Shown here piece after piece: positions 1-11,750 of a DNA stretch of 64,000 nucleotides. Source of the DNA: Volutella citrinella. Its lineage: Eukaryota > Ascomycota > Sordariomycetes > Hypocreales > Nectriaceae. Made by a program: the position numbers and the translations under genes. Where the stretch lies: the NCBI GenBank assembly GCA_034401135.1, contig JAWZSP010000004.1:2418001-2482000 (forward strand), in the 5' to 3' direction. Position 1 is the first letter of the stretch; every line of letters starts with the position of its first letter. The notes beneath the pieces were generated by a model. The model was given only the letters and a program-made list of their open reading frames with translations. It searched no databases and was not told where the DNA came from.

Positions 1-748
1 CGACCCACGGCAGCCAATATTTGACCAAGCGCCCTCCGCCCTTTTGGCTTCAGTTCGCAGAGATGATTGGACGCCAGGCGCCGAAAACTGGCAATGGGGG
101 ATGCACTGCGGCGGTGACAGGGTGAGAAAGCCACCCATGGCGGCCAGGGCCGAGGCAATAGGACGGGGAGGCTGTGCAGTGTCACAAGTTTTGCAGAGCG
201 TCTTCGCACAGGTGCCTGGTTTGAGCAACCTGGAAATTAAGCTTACATTTTATCCCTGTCTCACGGATCACAAGCGTATCGTCCTCCACGATAACCAGTC
301 CATTACGATAACACTGTTCTCTCTACATAATTTGTTTCACGGACTCTATTGACAGATTGACTTGACGCCAAAAAGGTCAATCAAGGACCAAGAATGTGTC
401 AAGACATTGGCTGGAAAGCATATTTGCATTAGACGGCGACAGCTGGACCTCTCCAAGTCCCACATCGCAGTCCTGCACTATGAATGGAGGGACTGCCGTG
501 CATTGGTGCGCGGGTGGCACTCGAGCAAGGCGTATTTGCTCCCTCCCGGCCCTGTGGCGGCGGTATTCATAGTAAGCGCTATTGCAAGGCCATGCTTCTT
601 CTATCGGGACAAACCCACCACCAAGACCCTTTGGTGGTGGCGCTGCTTCCCTTCCGCTGGACATGGTCTCCATCTCCATCTGAATGTCTATCCCGGGCCG
701 TGATCCGTCGTCTATTAGCTACCATGTCGTAGCATCGTCCTCCAATCC
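1..748. other. Left-edge non-coding stretch
   Basis: No reading frame here has recognisable protein similarity or a supportable exon structure. The short open frames overlap each other on both strands, as expected by chance in GC-rich DNA. It includes the 3' flank of the serine dehydratase gene that follows on the minus strand. Confidence 0.5.
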
Positions 749-1846
749 CTACAGCCCAGGGGAGCCCTGGCCGGCGTACTTTTGCTTGTACGACTCGAGC
801 ACCTCGAGCGTCACGCCCGAGCCTCCGCAGACGATCAAGACGACGTTCTTCCTCGCCCACTCCTCGTCCGTCAGCCCCTGGCCGAGCACCCTCCTCAGGT
901 CGCCCTGGTAGGCGACGGCCAGGGTGGCGCCGCACGCGGGCTCGACGACGCAGCGGGCATCGTCGGCGAAGCGCACGCAGCTGAGGGCGGCGTCGGCGTC
1001 GGACACGACGTGGCTCCGCAGCGGCGCCGTCGGGTGCTGGGCCCATTTCCACGTCTGGGCCGACACGCGCGTGGCGCCGAGCGAGATGGCGACGGACGTG
1101 ATGGCGGGGATGGAGACGTGCGACCCTGCCCGCACGCTGGCGGCAAGGCTGTCGGCGCCCTCGGTCTCGATGGCCAGCACGGCGGGTTTGGTCCCGGACG
1201 TCGACGTCCACGGCGCGGCCTCGACGCCCTGCATGATGCCGTTGACGAGCCCGCCGCCGCCGACGCTGCACACGATGGCGTCGACCTCGACGTCTCCAAA
1301 GTCCTCGCGCAGCTCGTCCACCATGGTCGCAGCCCCGTCCCAGACATGGGGATGGTCAAACGGCGGCACGTACACTCCCGCCGGGTCCCTGGCCAGCAGC
1401 TCCTCGCGCAAGTAGCGGTCGGCGAGGGCCCAGTTGTCGCCGACCTGGTGGACGTCGGCGCCGAGGTCCTGCAGCTTCTTCTTCATCATGGCCGAGGTGA
1501 GCACGGGCACGACAATGGTGGCCGGCAGCCCCAGCGCCGTGGCCGCCGTCGCGCAGGCCAGGCCGGCGTTGCCCCCGGACGAGCAGTAGAAGTGGACGGG
1601 CCCGGTGGCGGCGCGGGCGGCGCGGACCATCAGGTTGCCGACGCCCCGGGACTTGAAGGAGCCCGACGGCTGGTTGTTTTCCAGCTTGAGGTGGATGTTG
1701 CTGGTTGAGTCAGTAAATCAGTAAACTGTCGGCAGCTCTGAGAGGAGAGGAGAGACTTACCATCCTGCGATGCGCGACAGCACCGGGTTGCGGATGCAGG
1801 GTGTCCGCACCCACGGAAGCTTGGCATCGGGTCCGAGAGATCCCAT
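749..1846 (-). CDS. PLP-dependent L-serine/L-threonine dehydratase
   Basis: Predicted 345-residue enzyme of the tryptophan-synthase-beta fold type, expected to deaminate L-serine or L-threonine to the 2-oxoacid plus ammonia in the cytosol (CHA1/serine dehydratase family). Exons on the minus strand are 1846-1761 and 1700-749, joined across a 60-nt GTAAGT...CAG intron; the junction codon is TG|C. The PLP lysine is K45 in SGSFKSRG. The serine- and glycine-rich SSGGNAGLA loop lies near residues 69-76, and the phosphate-binding glycine run SVGGGGLVNG lies further on. The length is normal for the family. The start at 1846 is chosen because it is in frame with the segment leading to the lysine; the ATG at 1854 is in another frame. 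It is divergent from the next gene. Whether serine or threonine is preferred cannot be read from the sequence. Confidence 0.9.
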
Positions 1847-3292
1847 GGCGTCAACTTGTCAACTGAGTTGATGATGACAAGTTCAAGTTTTGCTGTCTAA
1901 ATCTTCAGTTGTAGGCGGTGTTGTGGAGTCGCCGCTTCTAGCCGTCGAGACTTGGATACGCCCACTTGATGATGTCAAATGAAAATAAGACGTGGATGCC
2001 GGTGGTTGATAAACTGTCGAGAGTATATCTTGATGAGTGAAGCCTCTAATAGTGGGCAGCCTTTTTATTTTTATTTTATTTTTAGACAAGATGGCTTCTC
2101 ACAATGCTAGCCCCCAGTCAGTGAAGTTCCGCCGACATCTTGTCGCTAGCTGCTTCTGTGCCTTTCCATGCCCCAACTACTAGACCAGTGAATGGGTGTC
2201 GCTGAATCGTAGTCGTCTCCGTATGTCATGTCATGTCGCTGGCAGGGCGCATCTGACGTGGGCGCGGATCCCCGAGGGTGGAGCTGACACGGATCCAGTG
2301 TAAAAACGAGTTTGCTATTTTGAGATGGCGTGAGCAAATCCAATTGAACGCATTGCATGCCCCACGACGTGGCTGGTGGTTACCAAAGCCCGTTGAACTT
2401 TTCCACAGACCTAAAAGAGAAGGTCATGACAGTGCAGCAATGCCAATCACCCAGGGCTATTTAACGGCATCTACTAGTCGCCGCAACACGCACAGATATG
2501 CTGAGGCAGTGCAAGATGATAGTGTCGCGAGAATAATAATAAGGCAGAGTAACAACTCGGTCGAGCAACATGGCCGTCAGTTGGTTGCAAGAGTGCGGCA
2601 ACACCACGGGTTCAACAGCAATGGCACGTACCTAGTAGAGCATTAAATAATGTAATTGCAGTAGAATACAACAGCACACTCTCATACTTATTCAGAACCT
2701 ACACATCCGGTGGTGGCATCATCGCAACTCCAGTGCACAAACAGCCAGTTATAATTCAAGAAGCTTCAACCAAACAAGCGTCAGAGCAGTACCAGTTTCT
2801 CAATGATTACAGCTTCCACCTAAAGCCTTCCTGCTCTTATGGTGTCTGTCCCCTTGCTGAGCAGCCTCGATCTGCCTACTCATTAGCCGTGATTCACTGA
2901 CCCGCGACCACTCCCTATATCTGCGCGCCTCCTCTCCTTCGTCATAAGCCGCCCATCTTTCGTCTCAACTGTTTAGATACGGTAGGCGGGGCACAGTTCG
3001 TGCGCTTATCGTCTCTGAACACCACCGAAACCCGGGCCTCCTCACTTGCACGGCCGGCTCTCCATCTCTGCGCTCAGCTTCCCTGTCAAGCAACACCGCA
3101 TTGAAGGCCCGTGAGATGACCAACTTCATCGCTTCGTCGCAGTAGCCTGACAGCACGCTTCTTTGTTCCTCAACTGGACGTGTTGCATACTTAAACTCTC
3201 ACAACTGGGCTCCTCCCTTCGATTTCTTCATCATCTTTTGCCGTCCGAAACCACGTTTCAAACCAACAAACCCTTCGCCTCAGTTAGATGCC
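1847..3292. promoter_or_regulatory. Divergent intergenic region
   Basis: About 1.45 kb lies between the serine dehydratase (-) and the F-box-like gene (+) and must hold both promoters. It is more A+T rich than the coding DNA. I see no ORF with coding character and no clear TATA element. Confidence 0.45.
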
Positions 3293-4766
3293 ATGCCTAA
3301 CCGAAGAAAGGCAAGTTCGGATACCGCAATTCTTGTCCAATTCTAACAGGTACAACTAGAGAAGACATTCTTCGGAATCCCCTGAGTCCACCGACAATGA
3401 ACGGCGTACCCGGAGAAGACGCCGAGATGGGGATGGAAACGACATTGAGCAAGTCGCTGAACCAGTCCCATGCCCGAGTGACTTTAAAGGTATCGCGGCC
3501 CTTGACAAGGACGGGTACGAATGGGGGCCACGAGTAAGGACAGAGCATAAGATGGATGAGCCAGTTATCCCCGTGTTTCCGCGTGTGCCAGACCCAGAGG
3601 ACGACACTGGCAGGCCATTGAGCCCTTTGCCAGCCGACCTCTTGATGCCATTACCCGCAACACCGCCTCGGAGAGGCCCAAGCCTCATGACCATGCCTCT
3701 GGAAGTCCGACGTGAGATCTACCGCCATATACTCGTGGCAGATGGCCCCATCAGGGTATACAACGGCTGGACGCAGGTCTACGAGCGGGAACGGCCAGGG
3801 CTGGACACTCGCATCCTGCTTGTCAAGAAGCAGATTTGCTTCGAGGCGGTGCGGATCCTATACGGAGAGAACACCTTCTACTACCTGCTTCGAGACCCCC
3901 CGCCGAACCGCAATGTGGCAGCCGCGGCCAACAATCAGCCGCAGAATGATGATGCCAGAGAAGGTGAGGCAGTCGAGAATCCGGACGACGGACACAACGG
4001 TTTCGATGCCAACGGAGATGGCGATGGCGATGGTAACGGCGATGGTGAACCCGCCGAAGCAGAATCCCCAGACGACGCACCATACCAACCAGAGGAGGAC
4101 AATGACGTCTCTCAGCAGTTCGAAAGCCTCTTCCGGATCGCCGGTCGGTCTGGCAAGCTGCCCATCATCAACATCGCCAAGTACGGCAAGATGTTTCGGC
4201 ACATCTCCATCGAGGCCGAGCACAACCGGCACTCGCATGAGACGCTCGAGACAATGGCCCAGGCCATCAACGTCTTCACCACGCTGCCGGGCAACAAGAT
4301 CAAGGCGTTTGACGGTGCGCTGCCCCCGAACCTACACACCCTCATGATCCGCGTCGCCCCGACGTACCTACCCAACGGAACTTACACTTTTGCAAACTTC
4401 TTCCGCCGGGGCTCCCTCGTACACAACGCCTGCCTCGCCCTGAGCTGCCAGGTTCTCAAGCTCGAGCTAGACGTCCAGCACATCAACGACCGCGAGGGCT
4501 CGTCGACCGCAAGGGTCGCCCTCAACATGCGGAACATGCGCTTTGGGACCATCCAGGACGCGCTGTACGACCGGGTGCGCGGCTCCGGCGGCTACCGCGA
4601 CTTCTGGCGCGACGACCGCTTGATGCAGGCCTCGCGGGAGAAAAGTGCTCGCAACGGCTTGCGCTGCTTGGTAGGGCTGGAGCAGATTTTGGTCCGCCAT
4701 TGCGATAATCGGCTGAACGAGGGTATCAGAAGACGGGTGGAAGAGGGCGATGATGACGTCGCTTGA
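3293..4766 (+). CDS. F-box-like hypothetical protein with acidic Gly-Asp insert
   Basis: Uncharacterised fungal protein; no function is claimed. The long open frame begins with ATG at 3552, but the same frame is open back to 3360 and reads as a basic Arg-rich stretch followed by EQVAEPVPCPSDFKG. A six-codon first exon (3293-3310, MPNRRK) joins it in frame through a 49-nt intron with a GC donor (GCAAGT), a CTAAC branch point and TAG acceptor (3311-3359), giving 474 residues. Residues about 115-131 (MTMPLEVRREIYRHIL) resemble the F-box/short helical motif found at the start of many fungal hypothetical proteins, which suggests a ubiquitin-ligase adaptor. Near nt 4003-4053 there is a Gly-Asp repeat, then an acidic region. 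If the GC-AG intron is wrong, the conservative start is 3552 (404 residues). Confidence 0.6.
3311..3359 (+). other. Putative GC-AG intron
   Basis: 49 nt between AAG and AGAAGACAT. The donor is GCAAGT, the usual consensus of GC-type introns, and CTAAC lies a few bases before the acceptor. Without removing it, the upstream frame meets TAG at 3357. Confidence 0.5.
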
Positions 4767-5018
4767 CATTTCCTTCTCAAGATTCAAAGGTTGATAACAA
4801 ACTGGGACACGGTCTGGGACGGGGGTTCTGGCGCGGTGTTGGCGTCTTCTTCCGCTCTTTTTTCAGTCGACCAGGGGTTTTGCTACATTAGATCATTACT
4901 ATAGCGTATTTTGCAGGTCGCTACAAACAAGCGTTCGAGGGTATAATCCAGTTCTTGCCTGCCATCCGATTACCTTCTCTCCCTTCCTTCTTAGACCCAT
5001 ACCTCCCCCGCGTGAATC

Positions 5019-6735
5019 TCAAGCCGTGGATATCTTCAGCTTTTCCACCTCTAGCGTCTCCGTGTCGACCAGGACGATCTCTCTGCTCTCCTTGAATGAG
5101 GGCACAGTGATGAGCCTCACCGTCTGTCCCTCCAGACCATGGATCACCTTGGTTGAGAACGACGGTTGGCAGCCCACAAAGTAGAGATGGGGGCACGTGT
5201 GCATAACAAAGGGGTCGTCTTCTTGGAACGGGTAGCTCCCTTGGAGTACAGTCAGCCGCCAGTACACACAGATTCAGGGGATGTCACGTCAACTTACAAA
5301 GCGTGTCCGGGGCGGTTGGCGCGCAGCACCGCCACCGACACATGGCCTCCATCATGCCGAGCCGGTCATCGCTACCGACGTACTTGAAGACGTCATCCAC
5401 ATTCTGGCCGCCAGTGCCGAGGAACCGCCATCCTTCAATCTCGCCCTCCCAAGGATTGGTGACAGCGTCGAAAGACGCTGGGTGAGTGGAAGGGGCGGTC
5501 GGGTCGAGTGAGTAGGACCGGGCCCCGGGGAACATGGCCGAGTGAATTGGCTGTTGCGGGTAACTAGAGTTGGCCGGGTCCTCCGCGCCGGGCATCAGCG
5601 TTACGGGCATCGAGGGTAGAAGCTCGGAGAGGAAGCCGTCGAAAAGCTGGGAGGGAAGGGGGTTGTACGACGAAGCATCGTAGCCGTACTTCTTGTGCAT
5701 CTTCTTCTCGGTGCCGGCCTCGGGGGCTTCGGGCTTTCGGTCCGTCGTCGAAATGGAATTTCCGGCAATGATGAGGCGGCTAATCCGAGACACATCGCCC
5801 TGGGAGGCCGGGCTGAGCGCCTCTCCAAGGAGGTATTCGAGGAGGAGCTCTAGGTCTAGGGCATGGGAGGCGTCAGGGCCGGAGAAGGACAGCCCTGACA
5901 CAATGGCCACCTTCTTCCCAGTACTGCTCGACCTGGCTTCGCTCGCGTCCGTCATTTCTTCATCCTCGTCCTTCTTTACCTTGGCATTGGAGGCCGAGGC
6001 CTTGGAGAGCGACCATCGCTCAGGCTGCTTGGGGAGGTCTGCAAACTTGATATCGATTACTTCAAGCTCGCCATTGGCGTTCTCAGTCCCCATGACGCCG
6101 ACGATGCATCCCGTGACAAGGTGCACCGTCTTGAGTAGGTCGCCGACAAGTCGAATTCGGCCGGATTCGTCTTCCAGCATCACCTGGTCGGAGCCGTCCT
6201 CGGAGAAGTACGCTCGGGTTGAGATTGGGGCGGAGATCCAGCGCTGGAGGAAAGGAGTCAAAAGTCAGCCAAGAGTGCGCCAATGCCAGTACGCGTTTTC
6301 GGGCCAATCTCACGTCCTTGGAAACGTCCTCAAGAATGTTAGGCTTCATCTGCATTTCCATGTACACGGTGCCGGCGACCCAGCAGAGCTCGCCCTGCCG
6401 CACGTCGAGCACGCGATCGACGCGCCGAGCCTGCTCGCCGCCAATGACCGTCTCGCTCCAAGCAGAATCGGCTACCGCATCCACCGCAGGCTTGATTTTC
6501 GTGAGACGCAAGAAGTACATGTCGCCATACTGCTGCTGGTAGGGGCGCTGCTTGTCTAGGGCGAAGGTCTGCAGCGGTTTGTACGTCGCGTTGGTGCGGG
6601 AGGGTACTTCGTGAACGGCATCGTTGCTTGGAGCTGGGTTAGTATGACGAGAGAGAAGGTGTCGTGCTCATGGGGTTTCTGAACATACGAGGGCTTCTGG
6701 AGCAAACTCCCGGAGACTTCTTCAAGCGTGACCAT
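5019..6735 (-). CDS. DNA polymerase delta subunit 2 (B subunit)
   Basis: Predicted 508-residue non-catalytic B subunit of DNA polymerase delta (POLD2, budding yeast Pol31, fission yeast Cdc1). It links the catalytic subunit's C-terminal metal-binding domain to the third subunit at the replication fork. Four exons: 6735-6689, 6626-6314, 6243-5298 and 5239-5019. Recognisable parts are an N-terminal OB-fold region (QRPYQQQYGDMYFLRL; VLDVRQGELCWVAGTVYMEM), the inactive phosphodiesterase region (VAIVSGLSFSG; LIIAGNSIS; PVTLMPGAEDP) and the C-terminal CAPTAPDTLWSYPF and CPHLYFVG segments. A Glu/Asp-rich linker follows the OB fold. Intron 1 must use an AAG acceptor 7 nt past a CAG, because only that keeps the frame. 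It is divergent from the CAF16-like gene, 483 bp away. The catalytic partner is encoded at 57.2-60.6 kb. Confidence 0.93.
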
Positions 6736-7218
6736 GGCGGCGCTGGTGATGAAGGAGCTTGGCTTCAGCAACCTGTTGGTCAGCGCCGGAAGACGCGTAG
6801 AGAGGTTGGCTCGTGTTGGACGCGGACTTTTGGCGTATAGTGGCCTGTGCCCCGCTTTTAACCGGCGCCCATCAGTGCTGTAATCAGGGGACCCTGACCC
6901 CTTGAGCAGCCCCTCCAGGCCGCTCATACACTGATACCCACTGGCGGTGAGGCGCATTACCCCGCCACCACGGAGCTGACTGGCAGGAGATGGTGGGGTC
7001 CTCCAGACTCCAAGCCAAAGCTGGTCATGACTCCGAGAAAGCTCAGGCGAGGGGCAAAAAAAAGTCCATTGACTTCTTGTTTCTACATATCTTGATCTTG
7101 AACCACTCATTAAACCAGAAGCCTAGTTTGATTGCTGTGCTCTCGCATTGCCGTCCCGATCTGTCCTCGTCATCGCTCCCGTCGCCGCCCTCTCGTCGCA
7201 TCCTGCTGCCGCATCGCT
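6736..7218. promoter_or_regulatory. Shared promoter region of POLD2 and CAF16-like genes
   Basis: 483 bp separate the two divergent start codons. The open frames running through it are extensions of exon frames without conserved protein content. A run of A's lies near 7057-7064. No specific factor site is claimed. Confidence 0.5.
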
Positions 7219-8082
7219 ATGGCCCCTAACCGCCAGCCACCTCGAGTCGAGGTCAAAGATCTCTCCTACACATTCCCCGACTACTCGACGGGTGTGTACA
7301 ACATCTCCCTGGACCTCCCCCCTCGCTCGAGGACCCTGCTCATTGGTGCCAATGGTGCCGGCAAGACGACACTTCTTCGCCTTCTGGCCGGCAAGCGCCT
7401 CGCGCCGAGCAACACCATTTCCATCTGTGGCGCCGATCCCTTCAAGGACAGCCTCGAGGGTGTCACCTATCTCGGGCTCGAATGGGTCCTCAACCCCATC
7501 GTACGCACTGACATTGGTGTCATGGAGCTCCTGCGATCTGTCGGCGGCGATGCCTATCCCGACCGCCGCGACGAGCTCGTTGCCATGCTCGACATTGACA
7601 CTGCCTGGCGCATGCATGCCGTGTCTGACGGCGAGCGCAGGCGTGTCCAGATTGCCATGGGCCTCCTGCGGCCGTGGACCATCCTTCTCCTTGACGAGAT
7701 CACCGTCGACCTCGACGTCCTGAGCCGCGCCGAGTTTCTGGCATGGCTGAAGCGCGAGACGGAGATGCGCGAGTGCACCATCGTGTATGCCACGCACATC
7801 CTCGACAACCTCGCGGGATGGCCCACCCACCTAGTCCACATGCACATGGGCACCGTCAAGGAGTGGGACGATGCAGACAAGATGCTCGCCACCATTGACG
7901 GCACCGTGGCCGCCTCTGGCAACAGCCGCCTGGGCGAGCTCGTGCTGGGCTGGCTCCGGGAGGACCTGAGGCAGCGCGGACCCCGTGGCCAGACGAACCG
8001 TGGACCTGAGGGCAAGACCTACGGCTTCGGCGGCATGCAGATCGGAGGCTACGGCGACGAGTCCAAGCAGCGGGAGGTTTAG
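7219..8082 (+). CDS. CAF16-like ABC ATPase
   Basis: Intronless 287-residue soluble ABC-type ATPase with one nucleotide-binding domain and no membrane segment. It resembles yeast Caf16, which associates with the CCR4-NOT transcription and deadenylation complex. Visible motifs are Walker A GANGAGKTT (near residues 44-52), a variant signature VSDGERRRVQ, Walker B ILLLDEITVDLD, and the switch histidine in YATHILDN. The ABC signature has D in place of the usual S/G at its third position (VSDGE), which is seen in this subfamily. The C-terminal tail is Gly/Arg rich. The start at 7219 is the ATG just before the conserved VEVKDLSYTFP strand; upstream in-frame sequence is not conserved-looking. It converges on Mis6, with 450 bp between stop codons. 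Confidence 0.88.
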   Translation: MAPNRQPPRVEVKDLSYTFPDYSTGVYNISLDLPPRSRTLLIGANGAGKTTLLRLLAGKRLAPSNTISICGADPFKDSLEGVTYLGLEWVLNPIVRTDIGVMELLRSVGGDAYPDRRDELVAMLDIDTAWRMHAVSDGERRRVQIAMGLLRPWTILLLDEITVDLDVLSRAEFLAWLKRETEMRECTIVYATHILDNLAGWPTHLVHMHMGTVKEWDDADKMLATIDGTVAASGNSRLGELVLGWLREDLRQRGPRGQTNRGPEGKTYGFGGMQIGGYGDESKQREV

Positions 8083-8532
8083 ATCGGCACGCTGAGGCGA
8101 TGCACATATTCAACATTTCAACACCACGGGGAGTTGCACCGTCCCCCCGTTTTTTTCCCTTTCAGCAAATCGTCTGGGTACTTGGGAGTCGGAAACTTAG
8201 AGAGAGCTGGCACTCAACTGCATCGGTGGCGCAACATTGCTTGTTGGCGGGGCTCTGGTAGACGTCCGACTCGGCGGGAAACAGTCGTCAACCCTGATTC
8301 TGCGGCGTTATGGCATTTTCTTCAACATCTGCGAAAGATATGGCGAGTGGTACCTGGACGGCAATCCATTTTGGGATCCATCAATTCTTCATTTCAACCA
8401 TCTGACTGTGTTTGATACCCTGTACTTCAACCTTGGGATCTAGAGGCTTTGGTCCACTTCAACTAGACAAGTCTTGATTTCGTTCAATATATTCATACAA
8501 GCCGTTTCTATTTTCCATCACGGTGATGTACT
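8083..8532. other. Convergent intergenic region
   Basis: 450 bp between the stop codons of the CAF16-like gene and Mis6. It is expected to hold both 3' UTRs and polyadenylation signals. No coding sequence is seen. Confidence 0.5.
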
Positions 8533-11029
8533 TCACGCTGCTTTCTTGCTCTCCTTTGCGTTCCTCAGCACCGCCATCGTGTTGTTGAGCAGCTCTGTCA
8601 CGCCCCCTAGGTCTGCCGCGCTTAGGTGCGCCAGAACGTTGATGCGGTAGTCTTGCCACGTGAGTTTGATCCCGCCCGAGGTAGACAGCCGCGTGAGGCT
8701 GGGCTGTGTGACGGGGCCGGCGTGCCTCACCTGGACCGAGGGATCCTTGTCTTCGAGTTCCCGGACCAGGCTGATGCTCTGCAGGCAAAAGATGTGCGAG
8801 TGCGAAAGCCCAAACAGGTTGGGCAGAGAGAAGGCCTTGTCGACCGAGGTCACATACGATGTGAGGGCTGACACGAGAGATGGTGGGACCATGCATCCAT
8901 GGGCGTTGGTGTCGGTGGTTGAAAAGGCACGGCCTCGCCAGAAGCAGTTGCACATATCCATGATAAAGCCGTTGTATAGGTTCACATATCGCCTGTCGTA
9001 TGACTTGGAGTCGATCTTGTTCTTCCCTCCTGGCGAAGCCTTGGTCTTCATGGCCATCTCAAATGGTTGTTTGTAGCATGCCAAAACGTAGCACAAACGG
9101 GATACAATGGAAAGAGAGCTATCGAATAGCAGGATGTAGATGAGCAGGGCGGGCGGGAGCTCAATGCGGATGTAGTACTTCAAGGTATCGTGGCTCACCA
9201 ATCGGACAGCCTGCTCGTAGAATTCAAGGATCGCGGAACGTGCCGCCATGCTGGGTGAGGTTTGGACCAGCGTCAGCGCGAGTGTGTTGACGTGGCGTAT
9301 GAGCGATGTAACGTTGCTACTAGCATTATCTGGAATGGGACCGCTGGCTTGGAGAATGACTGTCCAGTATCGCAGCATGTTCTGATACAGCCCAAGGAGG
9401 GCCAGCTGGGATCCAGGTGTGTTGTCAAGAATGGCAGCTTCGAGAGGCTGAAATATGTGCTTGTACAATTCTACCAAGAGTCAGGAATCCGAATGCATCA
9501 ACCGAGAAGGCTGGACCGACCTTGAAAATCCATCAGGGGAACATATGCAAGGACTTGAAGTAGGGATTCGCGGCGACCTGTCCCGTTCCATACGGGCAGG
9601 AAACGGGCAAAGAAGTCGAGCACGATGGTAGGGAGTTTCTACCATCCGGTTAGCCCAGGAAACAAGAATCTGATGAGCAATTAATACTTTGGTGGCCAAG
9701 ACATAGTCTCTGAGCATGTCCAAGACGTCGAAAAGTACAGACTCTTCCGTATCGCCGTCGAGCACCTCCTGGAGAATGGCATTGAGCCAGTTTGTGACTC
9801 GCTCGTCCGCTTCGTCACTCGGGCGCAGAAGGAGGAGCTTTTGCAGCATGGGGTCAGCCAACACGGCCACAAGCTGGTTAGGAAGCTCCAGCTTCTCAAT
9901 ATTCTTGACAAATCCATCCACGTTTTCGATTTCCTCCAGCGTGACGGCATTCTACAATCGTTAGGATCGAAATCAGGGCATCGAAGATTTGTTCTTCACT
10001 GACCTCATCGACGTGTGACGTGTGGACCAAGGGTAATAGTCTGTTCTTCTGGGCTCGGCCAATCGGTCGGTGGACGCGGAAACCGCTCTGCGGGCGGCCA
10101 AGCTCTTCTTGCAAAGTCTGGGCATGTGCCTCTTGGATTTCTCCTAACCGCTGTTGCCACTGGATGTCGGGGTGCTTCATTCGTTTAAGTAAAATGTGCC
10201 ACAGAAAGCGTTGTCGAACATCTCACTTACTCTGAACGCAGATGCCTTGCCTCGAACGGCTTCGCCAACAATGACTTCGGGATAGTAGTCCTTGAACACT
10301 CTCAGAAGGCCAACCAGGAAGGGGTCATTCCCTGTCTGCCGTGAGAGGTTGAGGCTGTTGCTAGTTAGCTAGCTACAAATGAATGCAGACACCTAGTGCT
10401 TACATGTACTGTATTCTGAAGGGTCGGACATGTCTGCGTCGAGTAATGAGAGCAAGGAGATGTGCGAGGTGTGGCCTGGGTGCTGGATGAGTAACCTGAG
10501 GGGGAGCTCGGGGCTGGCTATCAGCAACCTACCGTGTGGCCGCAGTATCGAGCAGGTTGAACAAGACTGGGTATGCTTGGGAGAGGGCCTGCGGCGTGTC
10601 AAGGACGTGATACACCATGATGAGCCACTTGAGCAGCGCAGCTTGCAGCGTCAGAGACGGCTTGAGTTTGCCATGTCCAAAGCAGGACACAACACGGAGA
10701 AGCTGCTCACGGGACACCGAAGCAGCGGGGTACAGATTTCTGATAATGGCGGCCAGACTGGCCTGGTCAAGAAGGCTCGGTCTGGCAACCAGGTCAATTA
10801 GCTCATCGCACGAATCCGGCGGAAGCCCCCACTCGTAGGACAGCGAGGTCAGGTTGGCGACAGATGGCTTGATATTTGAGGTACGTGATTTGGCCGGTAT
10901 TTTGGAGGCTGTTGACGCAGTTGTCAGACACGCGGGCTACATGGTCATCTAGGATGAGGACTCACCCTCGATAATTTCGCGGATCAAGAGCCGGATCTCA
11001 TCGTGGCCGGCAGAGATGGAGGCCATCTC
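8533..11029 (-). CDS. Mis6/CENP-I inner kinetochore protein
   Basis: Predicted 708-residue member of the Mis6 (CENP-I, yeast Ctf3) family, a component of the constitutive centromere-associated network that supports CENP-A loading and kinetochore assembly. Eight exons: 11029-10966, 10908-10533, 10475-10404, 10354-10231, 10174-10004, 9951-9688, 9638-9521 and 9470-8533. All seven introns are 49-57 nt GT-AG except one whose acceptor is AAG, and reading phase is conserved throughout. The family is recognised from segments such as SVSREQLLRVVSCFGHG, LLALITRRRHVRPFRIQ, VFKDYYPEVIVGEAVRGK and the all-helical C-terminal half. The N-terminal methionine chosen (MASISAGHDEIRLLIREI) is followed closely by the conserved first helices. 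The frame is open further upstream, but that stretch is Pro/Cys-rich and has no family character. Confidence 0.9.
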
Positions 11030-11750
11030 GACGAAGTCGCAACAGAGTGCTGGGGGCGCGGGCCAAGTGGTGAGTCGCACAGCGCGACAAACCTCCGGCC
11101 AAGATAGATGCGGCACAAGTTTCGTCCAGGGCGGGCCTTCCCTTGGGCAATGGAGCGGAGATGGGGGGTTCGGCGCGGACTTCGGGAGACAGTGGGCGGG
11201 ACAGGTCCGGGGGAACGCGTCGGTGGACGCAGGACGCGTCTTCGGCCGTGGGTGGGGCAGCTCACCGGCCTCCCGGGTGAGTGCGGGGCAGTTGGGCAGG
11301 TCCACCCACTGGGGCAACTGCCCGAGTTTCACCTTTTGCCGCGTCGCATGTATCTCGGCCTCACAATGGTCAAAAGTTGATACAGCTAGCAGCAGATGCA
11401 TCCTATAAACCGAGGCAGGGTCTGTCCAGACGGGCAACCACTGCCTCGATGTGTGGTCTTGGGTGCCACGACCCGAACTTGTGTGTTAAATGGGCACCTC
11501 AGGTTTCGCTGCCCATCACTGCCCGTAGGCGCTGCGTCACACTCGAGCCCTTTACAGTGGAGGCCAATGTGACACAGTCGCATGAGGGCTGCATTACGCC
11601 AGAAGCCACTCTACACAAGCTTTCGGGCGGCAGGTAGATGTTGTGGCTGCGCGGGGTCTCCATGCCCACCGCCCCGAATCGACAAGCACCCAACCCATCG
11701 AACCGCTTCCCCCATCTTGAAAGACAACTGCCTCAGACGCCGTCATCACA
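11030..11750. promoter_or_regulatory. Divergent intergenic region between Mis6 and URC4
   Basis: 721 bp between two divergent start codons. It is GC rich, so long open frames run through both strands, but none has domain character. I see no clear regulatory motif. Confidence 0.45.

Noticed and set aside
579..1271. Arg-rich 230-codon minus-strand ORF overlapping the serine dehydratase
   Set aside because: It overlaps the real exon in another frame on the same strand, and its extreme Arg content reflects base composition.
782..1708. 308-codon plus-strand ORF opposite the serine dehydratase
   Set aside because: It is the antisense shadow of a GC-rich gene. Its composition is Gly/Arg/Ala/Val rich with no domain, while the minus strand encodes a clear PLP enzyme.
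9481..9520. ORF continuation of the Mis6 exon ending near 9521
   Set aside because: The apparent continuation is intron sequence; GTCGGT and TAG boundaries remove it and restore MDFQELYKHIF.
11030..11437. Upstream in-frame extension of Mis6
   Set aside because: The extension begins with a non-ATG codon, is Pro/Cys rich and lacks family similarity. The ATG at 11029 is followed directly by conserved helices.
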